Positions 1 through 10,694 of a stretch of DNA of 64,000 nt are shown piece after piece. How positions within the stretch are numbered: the stretch's first letter is position 1; every line of letters starts with the position of its first letter. The position numbers and the translations under genes were made by a program. The notes below the pieces were generated by a model, which was not told the DNA's origin, made no database searches, and saw only the letters and a program-made list of their open reading frames with translations. This DNA comes from Rhynchopus sp. YZ270_cl-10 (lineage: Eukaryota; Euglenozoa; Diplonemea; Diplonemida; Diplonemidae): contig OZ037930.1 in assembly GCA_964035575.1 (NCBI GenBank), positions 62,001 to 126,000 on the forward strand. Direction: 5' to 3'.

Positions 1-100
1 GCTGTAAAAATGTTTGACCTTTTACGGATTTTTAGGGGAGTTTGACCTTTTTACGGTATTATCCACCTGATTTTGCCCCAAAAAAAAAAACGGGATTCGG

Positions 101-170
101 GCCTATACGGCCTCTACGCAGCCTGTACGGGCCTATACGGCCCTTTACGCGCCTATACGCGCCTATACGC
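101..170 (+). repeat. Decamer minisatellite, left array
   Basis: Seven tandem copies of a 10-bp unit close to GCCTATACGC, with substitutions that leave the 10-bp phase intact. Because 10 is not a multiple of 3, all three frames cycle through YGPIR/YAPIR/YTRL-like peptides that should not be read as protein. Confidence 0.9.
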
Positions 171-589
171 GGGGCCGAAAATCCAGAAAAAAATCTTTTT
201 TGGGTGGGTTCTAGTGGGGGAAATTTTGTGGGTGAGGGTTGGGGTAACGTAAAAATGTTGGGAGTGGGTGCCCAAACCCTGAAACTTCACGCACATCTTC
301 AGAATCCCCTTCCGGAGGGACAGAATGTCACACGCTCGCAACACCCCTAAAATCGACAAAATGGATATCCCTCTTTCTCACACCGGGGTTGTTGCAACCG
401 TTGCATAGAGGAAGGCACCCGTTTGGTTGCTTCTTATACAAGTCAGAGTAGCACGTATGGGGATTCTGCTGCAAGTACTCCTTCACCAACGAAGTGTGTG
501 GATAAGTCCGACGCTTCGCGAAGGAAGGAGTACAACACTACCATTCAACGATTTAACAAAATCATTGAATGGACTGCTAAACACTGGGC

Positions 590-1500
590 CGGGTGCAGTG
601 GCCGCCTCAGAGACCCTTGTCATCGACACCCCAAGGTGGTTCCCTTTGCGGAAAATTTCGGCAGCTCGCTTCCATAACTTGTTCGCCAAGATCTTGCCAA
701 TCAGACGGCGCGTCGCGTCCTCCACTGCAATCGGCGCACGTCATGTCGTCGGTCATCCTGATTGCCAGGTGCGAACATCAGCAACGCTGATCTTCGGGCG
801 AAAGAGCTGCTTCGTCGTACGACGGTGGCAATGGCGTTATGCGGCCACCACTCACGGCGATTCGGCCGGTGGGGAAGGTGGACTTACCAGAGGAACAAAT
901 GATGTGTCGTCGGACTTGATGAAGAAAGCGACGCTGAACCCGGGGCCTCCTTGGCCACCTGAGGATCCACGTGCGGAAAATGAGTATGTCCTGGACCACA
1001 TCTTCTCCTTCGGATTTAAGAATTCCAACGCTCTGGATGGGATACAGGACCAGCCGAAGTGGACACGGGGATACTTTGGAGGTGCGCCAGAAGCGCTCTC
1101 GAGTGAAGGTGGCAGCGGGACTCCCACGCCAGGCCTTGACTTCCCTCACCAGCGATGGTCTCGCCCCGCATAGACCTGCAACGTTTGACAAGCTTAAGGG
1201 CAAGCACCCTACGGCGCCCCTACCTTCTGTGCATGGGGACATGAAGAACCCCTCTGGCCCCGCCGACTTCACCACCAAGGAGGTCCACAACCCGCCAAAG
1301 CCACTCTTTTCCCTCTCCCTGGGACACCTTCGGCACCGCTTTGTTCGGGCATCACCACTGCGCCAAGCGGAGGATGAGGAGGTCGCTTTCTGGGACGACG
1401 AGATCGTGGAAGGAGACGACGACTGGGCATGGGGGCTGTGTGACGACTGGGATTTCTTTGAGGAATACTTCCCTCACAACCAGTTGTGGTGGATGCGTTG
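590..1500 (+). pseudogene. Decayed reverse-transcriptase-like remnant
   Basis: Across frames on the plus strand there is a recognisable series: an ALTSDGLA-type motif, then KLKGKHP, then a segment resembling the conserved stretch SFP.G...P.G..HL. This is characteristic of the N-terminal side of reverse-transcriptase domains in eukaryotic retroelements. The copy is clearly broken in several places and incomplete, and I see no downstream catalytic motif or endonuclease. I cannot assign a clade. Its position between the inverted ends at about 55 and 2182 suggests it was carried by, or inserted in, that element. Confidence 0.35.
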
Positions 1501-1591
1501 ATGCCACTTCGTCCGCAGAGTACGGGGATCAGGCACATGAGGTCGACAAAGTTCTGGCGGAAGTCCGAGCCCACCGTGGCACACCCTCACA

Positions 1592-1655
1592 CATGACTGC
1601 AGCCTAGTGGCCATCCACCCCTCGGGGTGAAAGACCGTTTGGCTGCAGTCATGTG
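1592..1655. repeat. Inverted repeat around CTGCAG
   Basis: ACATGACTGCAGCC is followed about 36 nt later by its reverse complement GGCTGCAGTCATGT, a 14-bp stem inside the 55-2182 element. Confidence 0.6.
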
Positions 1656-2072
1656 CTAGGCGCTCCTCTCCACCGACCTACCCACCGACTGGACGATGAC
1701 GATGTTGAGGTTGCGCCTAAATGCGAAGAGACGCAATGCAAGGTGGTCTTACTTTGCAGTGCCTTTGATGTCAATCAATCCACCGAGAGAGCGCATCGCC
1801 AGGCTTGCCTTCATGACACCTTCATGAGGGCTAGCTTGGCACAGCGAAGAAAGTTGCGATCGATCGATGAGCCTCGCCTTTTGCCAGTGATGACAGCACC
1901 TTCGCCAGGGCAGCAAGCGTGCCAGGGGTGTGCTTTTGGTTGCACAACACACAAGGTGCGGAGGAGTGAATCTGTCAGGTTTGACGGGCCACCTGTAGTG
2001 GCTCGCGGCATGCTGGTGATTGCTGCCATGGGGGATATATACACGTATAGAGGGAAAAATGGGTGGGGATGT

Positions 2073-2152
2073 GCCTTTACGGACCTATACGGGCCTATAC
2101 GGGCTTATACGCGCCTATACGAGCCTATACGCGCCTTTACGCGCCTATACGC
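2073..2152 (+). repeat. Decamer minisatellite, right array
   Basis: Eight tandem 10-bp units close to GCCTATACGC, the same family and orientation as the array at 101-170. Both arrays end in two or three GCCTATACGC units followed by a G run. Confidence 0.9.
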
Positions 2153-2318
2153 GGGGTAAAAATCAGGTGGATTATGGTACCGGTGCGGGAAACCTCAGCG
2201 GATTGGTTTCTGTCAGCTGGAAAGGGAGGTGGCGCACCGTACGTCACCCCGTTGGGCTGCCGCCCTTTTTTGTTTTTTTTTGAGAAACGTGCCCCCGAGC
2301 CAAGCGAGGAACACATAC

Positions 2319-2468
2319 CATTTCAACGTTTTTGTTCATGATGTCTTTCGTCTCAGACATTGCGTTTCCGACCTGCTTCACCTCTGCACTTTGCGAGGAC
2401 TGGCTCTCTTGGTGCTCGGGTTCGTCCCCGAAGAGCTCCTTCCTGCTCTGTGCGATTTCTTCTGCCAT
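2319..2468 (-). CDS. R-SNARE (VAMP/tomosyn-type) exon, N-terminal half of the SNARE motif
   Basis: The minus-strand frame reads MAEEIAQSRKELFG, then an acidic/Gln-Ser linker, then VKQVGNAMSETKDIM and NKNVEM. The last part aligns with the first half of the R-SNARE helix (compare DIM..NV in VAMP). R-SNAREs zipper with Q-SNAREs to drive membrane fusion. The exon ends at a GTATGTG splice donor (2318 downward), just before the layer where the signature arginine would fall. The second half must therefore be in a further exon, which I do not find before the transposon at 55-2182. The end of the window (position 1) reads TTTTTACAG on the minus strand, a possible acceptor. It could be a separate short VAMP starting at ATG 2468. 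It could also be the C-terminal SNARE of the propeller gene upstream, as in tomosyn: an acceptor at 2462 keeps the frame. Confidence 0.55.
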
Positions 2469-2741
2469 TCTGTGGTGATAGTTTTGTTTTGTTTTGTGCA
2501 TAAAGTGTGTATCTATTCTGTGGTGGTATTGTTACTGCTCCACGCTCCCACCTGACTACCTGGCCGTGAAGAGGAAACCTCTTTGAGGCAAAAAAATAAC
2601 AGAAATGTGGTGGTGGGAGAAAGAGCAGCTGCAGCACTACGCAGAAGTTCTTAAGCATATCACTCACCGCAGGAAAAAGAAAGCAACTGCGATGCTCCTA
2701 GTGAACAGGGCAGAGGCAAGCCCGAACCAGGCAATTTTGTA

Positions 2742-5700
2742 TCATAGGGCCTGTAAGTCCATAGCATCGTTCATAACATACTTCTTCTTCTGGTCCTCAG
2801 GCAGGATGCGCGACGTGAAGTCGTCGAAGGTCTCCTCTATGATCTTCGCAACAAGCTCGTTCACCTGCTGCACCTCACGCTCGTGGAATTTGTACATGCT
2901 CTTCATCGTAAGCGTGCCCATTCCAGGTGCTTTTACCTGCAAAATGAAAGGTTTTTTTCAAAAAGAAAACCGGGAAAAAAAGAAGAGTTCCATAATTCAA
3001 CAAAATCGGTTAAAATCGCGCGATATTCAGATCAAGATACAGAGACATCATTGCAACAAAAAATGGAAAATATATCATACACTAGGCCGCGGCTGCAGCT
3101 GCGGAAGGTGCTTGAAGGGCCCGCTCTTCTCGGAGCTCTCTGTCACGTCGTACAGCGTGCAGCCTGCTGCGACAGCACCGTCGTCCTGCACCGGCGCCAC
3201 GACGAGGTGCAGCAGGCCGTGCGTCCCGCCTACACAGACCACATGGAACGCTTCGCCGCACGCCTTCTGCCGCACCTCCACGCTTGCACCACGCAGCCCT
3301 GGGTTCGTGTACGACACCAACGGCGTCACATCCCCAGACTCCTGCACCGGGAGTGGCACAACATGCAACGTTTCCCCCGCCACCACAAACGCCAGGCTAG
3401 GCGTATGCGGCACGAGATCCGCATACAGCCTGACACACGACGCTGCCAGCACCGCCCCCCCTACCTTCACAGGCGCAGAGAGCCCAAGGGTAACCGACTT
3501 CCGCGCTGCAGGGTCGTAACGGTGCGCAGCTTGGTGCACGGTTCCCGTTGACGCAACAACAATGCTGGCGAGGTGACTGTGGTCTTGCGAAGTGGTCGCA
3601 ACGAAGGCGGCAGTTTCATGCTCCGGACGGATACAGTTTAGCAGGGCGTGCGGTGGAGCATCTGGGTTGGTTATATCATCAAATACCTGCAACGCTTTGA
3701 CCGACGACGCTGGTGAACAGGAGACTGACGAGACGGCGCACCTCTGGCAGACCTCGTTTTCGTTGAGGACCAGAAGCGGGAGCACTTCGTTGAGAGCCCA
3801 CATTGGTCCGCCGTTGATCATTACCTCTGTTGCAGCGTGGCGCTGAAGGGCTACCGCCACATCACGGTCAGTAGGCACCTCCCCTGCGTCCACTGAATTG
3901 AAGACCGCAATGGACGCTCCATCAAAGGCTACGCAAATCGCCAGCACAGTGTCCTCCCCTATGGAGAGTGGCACCTCATCGGCCTCTGCCAGCTGCACCA
4001 CATTCCTGCCCCTGGCAAACGGCGCTTCTAACCACTCCACCAACACCTTAACAAACCCGGGCCGCTCCACCCGACTGATCGTCACCGCCACAAACTCATG
4101 CCCCGCAAGGTCGTTCAGCCCTGCAGTAATCTCGCCAGCATCCAACGCATCGTCTGCGAGACGCAGTACGATAACACACTCTGTGTTTGTTGCAGGAATG
4201 TGCGCTGCCTTCGCTTTCGTCCCTTGGTTGAACACTACTGTATTGGCTACCTGCATTGCCATATTCCGTGACGGTTCTTGAGGGATATGAACCGATGCGG
4301 TGCTTGCAATATGCAATGAAGGTGTAAAGCTGGAGACACCAGAGGACACTGTGTACAGTCCCATGCCCCTCAGGGGTCTCGGTGGAAGCGGGGGCGGTGG
4401 GGGTGGTGGCTGCAGGGGGTCGTGCTGGGGGTCGTGGTGCTGCGGTGGGTCTGCGAGGAGCGGTTCTTCTGGTTGGCTCATTGCGTCGAAAGGCGCATTA
4501 GGATCGAAGGATATAACAGCAATCTCTGTTGCCCCAACGGAGTTCACAAAGAGTGCATGCACCACCCACATCGCCCCAACCAGCACAACCTGCACCGACA
4601 GAATCTCACCCCCAGATGCACCCTGCACCTCATACTCCAGCTGCCCCTCTGGATCCCCCAAAACAATGAGCTTCCCTGCAGAAGTTCCAATGAAGATACG
4701 GTTCAGCGGTGCACCAATAAACTCAGCGCAGACTGCTTTGTGGTTGCCTTCAAATTCTACCGGGGTGGCTTGGAGGGTTGCCATATCCACCCAGGTAAGG
4801 TTGCCTTGCATGCAGCTCAATGCTGCACCACCGTGGGGGGTTGTGGAGAGGCTTCCGCGTAGGGTGTCGTCACCGCCGCCAGCGGAGTTGCAGAGGTCCA
4901 ATGCACGGAGGTTGTGTGGTGCAAAGGCGTCACGTTCAAGAATCGTTTTGAGAAGGGTAATCCTCCCGTCACCCCCACAGCCAAGAAGGAACCCTGCAGA
5001 GCTGGCCTCCGCAAACTGAGACCGTCCTCCACCGCACCAAGGGAACGCTGGGGTGCGTGGGGCGACGCTGAGAAGCTCCGGACGGTGTGCCGGGAGGAGC
5101 TTGGCGGAGACGATAGGAGAGACTGCGTTGAGACGTGAGAGAGGCTCGGTGCGGAAGGCACGACCTATTGCGTCAGTGCTGAGGAGACGGAGCGACCCTG
5201 CGTCAGAGCCTACAACCTGCGTAGGCAGCGCGGTGCGCTCAGGGTAGCCGCTTGCAGTGAGCCCGCACACCACGCTGCCTGCCTCCTCGCACACAACCTG
5301 CATGGACACAGCGGCCGGCATCTTCTCCTTCGGCCGCAACGTCACCTCGACCATCTTACTCCCAGACAGCCAACGGCACGGCAGCACATCCTCTGTCCCA
5401 CTGCCATAGCATTCGATGCTGTGGATGGGCTCCAGGCCTAGGGCAGGCACGATCAGCATAGGGGGCAGTTCGTGTGTTCTGTGGAGGGAGAGAGAGGGGG
5501 TGGGTTAGGAAGGGGTGTGTGGCATACCGTTTGTTTCGCGGCTCGTCCTGTGTCTTCCAGAGTGCGACGCGGCCGTCCTTGAGGCCAGCAACAAGGTATT
5601 TGTCCATCGCACACATGGTAACCTGCGACAGCTCAGCGTCTTTTGGGAGTGCGAAGCGGTTGAGCAGCTCTTTGCGCACGAAGTTGTATTGGCAGAGCCC

Positions 5701-6336
5701 GGTGCGTTGCGAGAAGGCAATCACAATCTGTTTGTGGAACATCCGCGACAGCAGCACCGTCACAGAAGGGTCCAATGTAGGCGGCCGCTCTGGATGCGGA
5801 CACGACGTCGTCAGGTTGAAGTTCAACGCCGTCGCTGCGCCCTGCGCATCCAACCCTTGCACGATACCATCCGACCGCGCCACCAGCACCCACGCCTCCC
5901 CAACCAGCGCCGTGCACGCTGTGAACACATACTGCTCCGGACGTGCATAGCACACATGCACCACACCGGTCTCATAATCAACCAAATTCAGCTTCTCCGG
6001 CGTCGCCACAACCACAACAGGCGCTGCTAGCTGCGACTTCAGACAAAGAATCGGTCCCTCAGTCAGCATGCGGAAGCGCCGTGTCATCCAACCATGCCCA
6101 ATCACCCAGAGCGTCTCCCCGGCTGCAACGATGAGGACATTCCGCACTGCGTCCCATGCGATGGCACGCACGTCGCGCACATCATGGTCCAGTACATGCG
6201 ACACAACCAACGCCTGAGGAGGTGGTGGCTGTGTCGGTCCTGCCACGTCCGCAGCGGCAGCAGCGGCAGAGGCCTGCACCTCCTCACTGCGCTGCCGCTT
6301 CTCCTCGCTGTCCTTGTTGAAGAGACGTTTGAACAT
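2742..6336 (-). CDS. Large beta-propeller protein, Lgl/tomosyn-like
   Basis: Exon 1 is 6336-5528 (starts MFKRLFNK, a basic N-terminus). Exon 2 is 5478-3083, and exon 3 runs from about 2929 (or 2937) to 2782 or 2742. The 49-nt intron (donor GTATGC, acceptor CCACAG) joins in frame. The intron at 3082-2930 uses GTGTATG. The joined protein is about 1,100 residues, the usual size of Lgl/tomosyn proteins. It has weak WD40-like strands throughout (WDAVRNVLIVAAG, KYLVAGLKDGRVALWKT, RIFIGTSAGKLIVLGDP) and a proline loop near the middle (LQPPPPPPPLPP). Such proteins are double propellers that regulate SNARE-mediated exocytosis. An exon with half an R-SNARE motif lies just downstream on the same strand and supports this reading. 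Exon 3 ends in charged helical sequence (FHEREVQQVNELV). A GTATGT at 2781 could splice onward. The family call rests on architecture, not on a diagnostic motif. Confidence 0.5.
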
Positions 6337-7352
6337 CGGGTGTGTGGTGCAGTGTTAAGGGGCGGGGGTGGGGGGAGGGTTTTTTATGTGTACCCCCTCC
6401 TGTAATGAAGCGATTGAAGAAGTGTTTGGGGATTGTAGAGGGGAACAAAAGGGGCAATGGGGTGTCCCGGGCACGGCGTAATTCATGTGTAATGGGGTGA
6501 AAGTGGGTGTAATGGGGTGTAATTCGGTGAAATGGTGTGAAAGGGTGTGTTAGTGTGGTACCCCCGGGACACCCCAGGCAAGGGTATGGGAAAGTTTGCT
6601 GACAACAGCGATTGACCATAACATACGGTGCGCCCGACCGTGGACGGTATCCTCTACCCCAAGAGGTATAAGAAACACACGGGGAAGTACATGGTTTCTG
6701 GCGGCGTTGTGCAGAAGTCCCTTCACAGTTTGGATTGATTTACCCAGACGATAGAATTGAACTCCAACACACACACACCGCTTACCTGGCGAAGCTGTTT
6801 GAGGAAACTGTCACTCGGAGGCAAAAGACCTCCTACTGTTGACCCCGCCCCTCTCACCTCGGCGCTTTGAGTCGGATGTGCTGTTGTTGAATGCTGCCCT
6901 GTCCAATCAGATGGTCATGAAATGCATTGTGAAAAGTACTGAATCTTCTTCCTGACTCGTGTGGTTTGAAGGAAACGCAAAAGGAAATTTTATCAACGAA
7001 AATTCTCTAACAATGAATTCGGGCATACAGGTGTCAGTACTGCACTGCGCGAAGGCGGGGCAGGGGATGACGGCAGCAGAGACGAGCGCGAAGCTGGTGG
7101 CAGGTGGGAGCTACGCTGCAGAGGGATGCACGACGGAGAAGCAGGCGCCGGCCGCGCAGCCAAACATCAAGGTGTGAAGTGTTCACAGTGGAATCTCATG
7201 ATTCCAGTCGAAACAAAATATTGAGAAAGAGCCTTCATTACTCTCCGCGTCGAGAAACATGAAGTCATGGGGGTGCAACGGTGTTGGGAACTTGGAGCTC
7301 TTTATTTTTTATTTCTATGAAGGGAGTCGGGGAGGGAAGGGGCGGGAGGGGA
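6337..7352. other. Spacer with a fold-back and short open stretches
   Basis: GGGGTGTCCCGGG at about 6459-6471 is mirrored by CCCGGGACACCCC at about 6563-6575. They enclose GTGTAATGGGGTG-like repeats and form a 118-bp fold-back just upstream of the propeller gene. The rest holds a few short GC-rich open stretches on the plus strand (about 6625-6740, 6780-6950, 7020-7177), without recognisable domains. I assign no gene here. Confidence 0.5.
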
Positions 7353-7360
7353 ACTAGGAT

Positions 7361-8096
7361 CAGTGTTTCCCACGGTGAGATTTTGGGGTGAGAAATCTCA
7401 CAAAAAAAAAAAAAAAAAAAAGTGAGGTGAGAAATCTCACCTGCAGGAAAAAAAAAAAAAAAAAAAAATCATGGTTGAACCACGTGAGTACCATGGGGAA
7501 CTGGGTTGCTGACCGCACCATCCAGGCTGTACCTCAATTTTTTTTTGCCTGCGGCGCCATTTTCCCTTTTTTGCTCCGCAAAAAAGGGTTAGGTGTGTGA
7601 CTATGTGCTGTAAAAAGATAGATTTTTACACTGTACCCTAATTTTTTTTCGCCTGCGGCGCCATTTGTTTGATTTTTTTTTGCTCCGCAAAAATCCCTAT
7701 GGTCCCAATGTCCCTGGTCAGCAGTGCTGAGAAATTTTGGGCACAAAAACAAGCTGACCCCCCAATCTTCCAACGGCAGTGACATTTATGTCAACAATTT
7801 TTAGAAATGTTGCGTACCGTGGCTTCGCTTGGGTGCTATGCCTGCCATGACTGCCGTTTATTTTGTAAATGTACTGAGGTTACTGAAAATTCGTGTACCA
7901 CGTGTGCCTGGTGCAAATATCAATGAAGTGCCGAACTCCGAGAAATTCTCATATTCCGCCGGAGGCCCCCAACTTGAGCTAAGGTGGGGACCCGGGCGCG
8001 CGAAGCGCGCCCGGGCTCGCCACACCTATACAAAAACCCGCAAAACCGCAAAATCTCACCTATTTTCAGAGTTAGGTGAGATGCTGGGAAACACTG
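7361..8096. mobile_element. Non-autonomous hAT-type transposon (MITE)
   Basis: The element starts CAGTGTTTCCCA and ends TGGGAAACACTG, the classical hAT terminal motif. It is flanked by a perfect 8-bp direct repeat ACTAGGAT at 7353-7360 and 8097-8104, the hAT target-duplication length. Subterminal GTGAGATTT/AAATCTCAC motifs recur at both ends. At 736 bp it encodes no transposase. The interior has two poly(A) runs and two copies of a CGCCTGCGGCGCCATTT module followed by TTTGCTCCGCAAAAA (about 7548-7585 and 7652-7695). The intact ends and duplication imply a fairly recent insertion. Confidence 0.85.
7540..7700 (+). repeat. Duplicated module inside the hAT-type element
   Basis: Two near-copies, about 100 bp apart, of a segment CTGTACC(T)C/TAATTTTTTTT, then GCCTGCGGCGCCATTT, then TTTTTTGCTCCGCAAAAA. 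The last part is itself a small hairpin (TTTTTGC/GCAAAAA). A diverged relative (GCTGTACACC, GCCTACGGTGCCATTTTAC) lies at the right edge of the window near 63918-63958. Confidence 0.6.
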
Positions 8097-8104
8097 ACTA
8101 GGAT

Positions 8105-8820
8105 AAAAAAAAATTGACTTGAAATACAAAGCCCTCTCGTGACAGTGTACCTTTTTGGCGCATGAATCCGGTGCACCGGGGGGAAAAAAAAACAATCGAT
8201 ATCCTGCAGCAGCAAGACGGTAGATCATAAGACTGCAGATCTGCGCGACACACAATAAAGTAATTCTAAGACAGGCACAAAAAAAAAAAACACACACCAA
8301 AAAATTTGAAAAGAGGGCTAGGACCCCCCCCGCAACGTTATTATTAGATGGGTGATTCCACTACATTATTTGTCTTTGATAATCTGAATATTGGACCGAC
8401 GTCCAAAAAAAACCTTTTTTTTTTTATCCACCCATTTTTCACCCACCCAAAGACCCCCCCTACCCCCCTTAACCCCACGTTTTTCCTTCTCCGTTCTTGC
8501 CGCACGACTATGTGCCGCAAAGGAAAAGAAACCCTTGAAAGATGAAATGCATCGCTGTGCACATATCTTAACCTTCCCCACATATCGTTTTTTGTGGGTA
8601 AAAAAAGAGGAGCACTCCCCCCCTCTTAAGCACACTTCCTCAACCAGGTTTGCTTGCTCGGGAGGTGGGGTGTGTGTGTGTCGCTACGATAAAGTGTCTC
8701 GGAAGGAGACACCGTATCGCCCTGTCAGCCATTCTAGCAAGCTGTAGGTGGTGGTGGTGGTGGTGGTGGTGTTTGTTTGTGTTAGTATTTTCGTAGTATT
8801 GCTTCCCTTGGTCAACCCCG
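8105..8820. repeat. Spacer with one copy of the TTGAAATACAAAGC repeat
   Basis: The segment at about 8117-8149 (TTGAAATACAAAGCCCTCTC followed by GTGACAGTGTAC) recurs near 22588-22720, 29683 and 56772. The rest is homopolymer-rich, with a GGT microsatellite at about 8745-8771. I see no gene. Confidence 0.55.
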
Positions 8821-9474
8821 TCAAAAAAAATAGAAACGTAACGTAACACTCATCACACGATAAAACCCGTGGGAGAGGGGGTTGTGGTGAAATTCACAAC
8901 ACCTCAACTTGGTGAGGGGGTGGCTCTGCAGCGCGGTTCGTCTCCAGAACCGATTCGCAAAATGCTTTGTTTCTCCATGAGGGTGAGAAAAAACGTTTCC
9001 ATACCCGGCAACATCACGTTTTTCGTCGTAACTCTCCCACGACTTCGCCTCACCCTCTCTCTGCACCCCCACACCACCCGTACTTCCGTCCACTTTCTTC
9101 CGGATCCGCTTTCTTTTTCGCGCTCGTTTTTGCGTATCTTCATTCATGGGCGCATGCACGTCACCCGGTGACGGCCGCTTCCAGGCAGGCTTCCCAGCAC
9201 CACCACCACCTCCACCTCCTCCTCCACCCTTCACTTCTGCCGTCGCGCCCGGCTTTGCACCGTCATCTGCATCGGAGGGGAGCTCGCGGATTTCAACACT
9301 AAGCATCCCCTGCGACTTGGTGCCGTCATCCCACTGCACCGTGCAGCTGTGGTCCTTCTCCGAAACGTACGTAATCCTCGCAGGGTGCCAGCCGTCGTCG
9401 TAGAACGCCAACGCCCGCATGCCACGCTTCCATTTCTTATCCATGCTCCACCCAGGGGGCGGCTCCGACGCCAT
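8821..9474 (-). CDS. Tudor-domain protein, possibly splicing-related
   Basis: A 217-residue single-exon reading frame starting MASEPPPGWSMDKKW. Residues about 14-65 (WKRGMRALAFYDDGWHPARI, then TYVSEKDHSCTVQWDDG, then MLSVEIREL) have the Tudor/agenet pattern seen in SMN and SPF30. Such domains form a small beta-barrel that binds methylated arginine or lysine. A run of ten glycines (about 84-93) leads to a strongly basic stretch (KRARKRKRIRKK) that looks like a nuclear localisation signal, then KSWESYDEKRD. The overall order, Tudor then basic helix, resembles SPF30/SMNDC1, but I do not see that family's C-terminal motif. The last 20 residues are low in coding character, so an unrecognised terminal intron is possible. 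Confidence 0.6.
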   Translation of the reverse strand: MASEPPPGWSMDKKWKRGMRALAFYDDGWHPARITYVSEKDHSCTVQWDDGTKSQGMLSVEIRELPSDADDGAKPGATAEVKGGGGGGGGGGAGKPAWKRPSPGDVHAPMNEDTQKRARKRKRIRKKVDGSTGGVGVQREGEAKSWESYDEKRDVAGYGNVFSHPHGETKHFANRFWRRTALQSHPLTKLRCCEFHHNPLSHGFYRVMSVTLRFYFF

Positions 9475-9984
9475 CCGATAGACTAGGGGAGATGGGATTC
9501 AGGGTGGCAGGTCACATTTAGGTGGGGGGGGGGGGGGGGGGAGATAGGGGGAGTCGTGTGTGTGTCGTTTGTCGCTGTGGGGGTTGGGGGTAGGGTGGTT
9601 ATGAAAAAGTGATTCCGGAGTGTGAAAGTGAAGGTGAAGGTGGAAGGAGTGCAAAACCCCTCTGGAACAGCAGGCACTGATGACACACACGTGTGAAACG
9701 ATGCATCCTTCTGTGCGAAGTTGAACTTTGAGTAGTTTAAAAAAAAAGAAAAGTTTCTAAGATGACCCTAAGCCTCTCGTACTTAGTCAGCTTAATTTTT
9801 TAAAAAAATTAAGGTGACTATTTTGAAAATGTGCATGTGAGGAAAAAATCTAAACAGGTAATGGTGTGGCACCGGTACAAATTCCCCGTGGTTCTCCCGT
9901 ATGTCTCCCGTGGTTACACCAGGCTGGGGGGTACCCTGTTTTATTTTTTTTTTCCGGGTTTGCGGGAATGTGAAGGAAAACGCC
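9475..9984. other. Spacer of simple-sequence DNA
   Basis: Holds a G17 run near 9525-9541, GTGTGT and AAGGTGAAGG tracts and an AATT-rich fold (AATTTTTTAAAAAAATT near 9794). No gene is seen. Confidence 0.6.
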
Positions 9985-10068
9985 GTCATTTGCATTTCCG
10001 GAATCCGTCCGGCCAGTGGTGGGGTCAATTTGCCGAAATGGACAAGTTCTCGTTTTTGGTCAATTTTA

Positions 10069-10449
10069 CAGTATACACAGTATACACAGTATACACAGTA
10101 TACACAGTATACACAGTATACACAGTATACACAGTATACACAGTATACACAGTATACACAGTATACACAGTATACACAGTATACACAGTATACACAGTAT
10201 ACACAGTATACACAGTATACACAGTATACACAGTATACACAGTATACACAGTATACACAGTATACACAGTATACACAGTATACACAGTATACACAGTATA
10301 CACAGTATACACAGTATACACAGTATACACAGTATACACAGTATACACAGTATACACAGTATACACAGTATACACAGTATACACAGTATACACAGTATAC
10401 ACAGTATACACAGTATACACAGTATACACAGTATACACAGTATACACAG
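10069..10449. repeat. 9-bp microsatellite (GTATACACA)n, about 42 units
   Basis: Essentially perfect tandem copies of a 9-bp unit. Because 9 is a multiple of 3, each frame encodes one endlessly repeated tripeptide. Confidence 0.98.
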
Positions 10450-10459
10450 GGGATTGGGA

Positions 10460-10694
10460 GTACAGTACAGTACAGTACAGTACAGTACAGTACAGTACAG
10501 TACAGTACAGTACAGTACAGTACAGTACAGTACAGTACAGTACAGTACAGTACAGTACAGTACAGTACAGTACAGTACAGTACAGTACAGTACAGTACAG
10601 TACAGTACAGTACAGTACAGTACAGTACAGTACAGTACAGTACAGTACAGTACAGTACAGTACAGTACAGTACAGTACAGTACAGTACAGTACA
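10460..10694. repeat. 5-bp microsatellite (GTACA)n, about 47 units
   Basis: A perfect tandem array immediately after GGGGATTGGGA, which separates it from the 9-bp array. The unit ACAGT/GTACA is a truncation of the neighbouring 9-bp unit ACAGTATAC, suggesting derivation by slippage. Confidence 0.98.

Larger units (their letters stand above)
55..2182. mobile_element. Terminal-inverted-repeat element with internal decamer arrays
   Basis: A motif reading TATCCACCTGATTTT near 60-75 returns in inverted orientation (AAAAATCAGGTGGAT) at 2158-2172, each next to a run of G or C and a GGTA motif, giving about 2.1 kb between the arms. Inside each arm sits a tandem array of a decamer close to GCCTATACGC. 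The arrays are in direct, not inverted, orientation. The interior carries a decayed reverse-transcriptase-like remnant. I see no clear target duplication, so the outer limits are approximate. The element lies directly downstream of an R-SNARE-encoding exon on the minus strand. Confidence 0.5.

Noticed and set aside
101-2152. Telomeric repeat
   Set aside because: The decamer GCCTATACGC is not G-strand-like, is degenerate, and is interior to an element.
7829-8101. 90-codon plus-strand frame
   Set aside because: Lies inside the hAT-type element, has no domain, and ends at the inverted repeat.
10069-10449. CRISPR-like periodic array
   Set aside because: The 9-bp unit repeats with no spacers, and the genome is eukaryotic.
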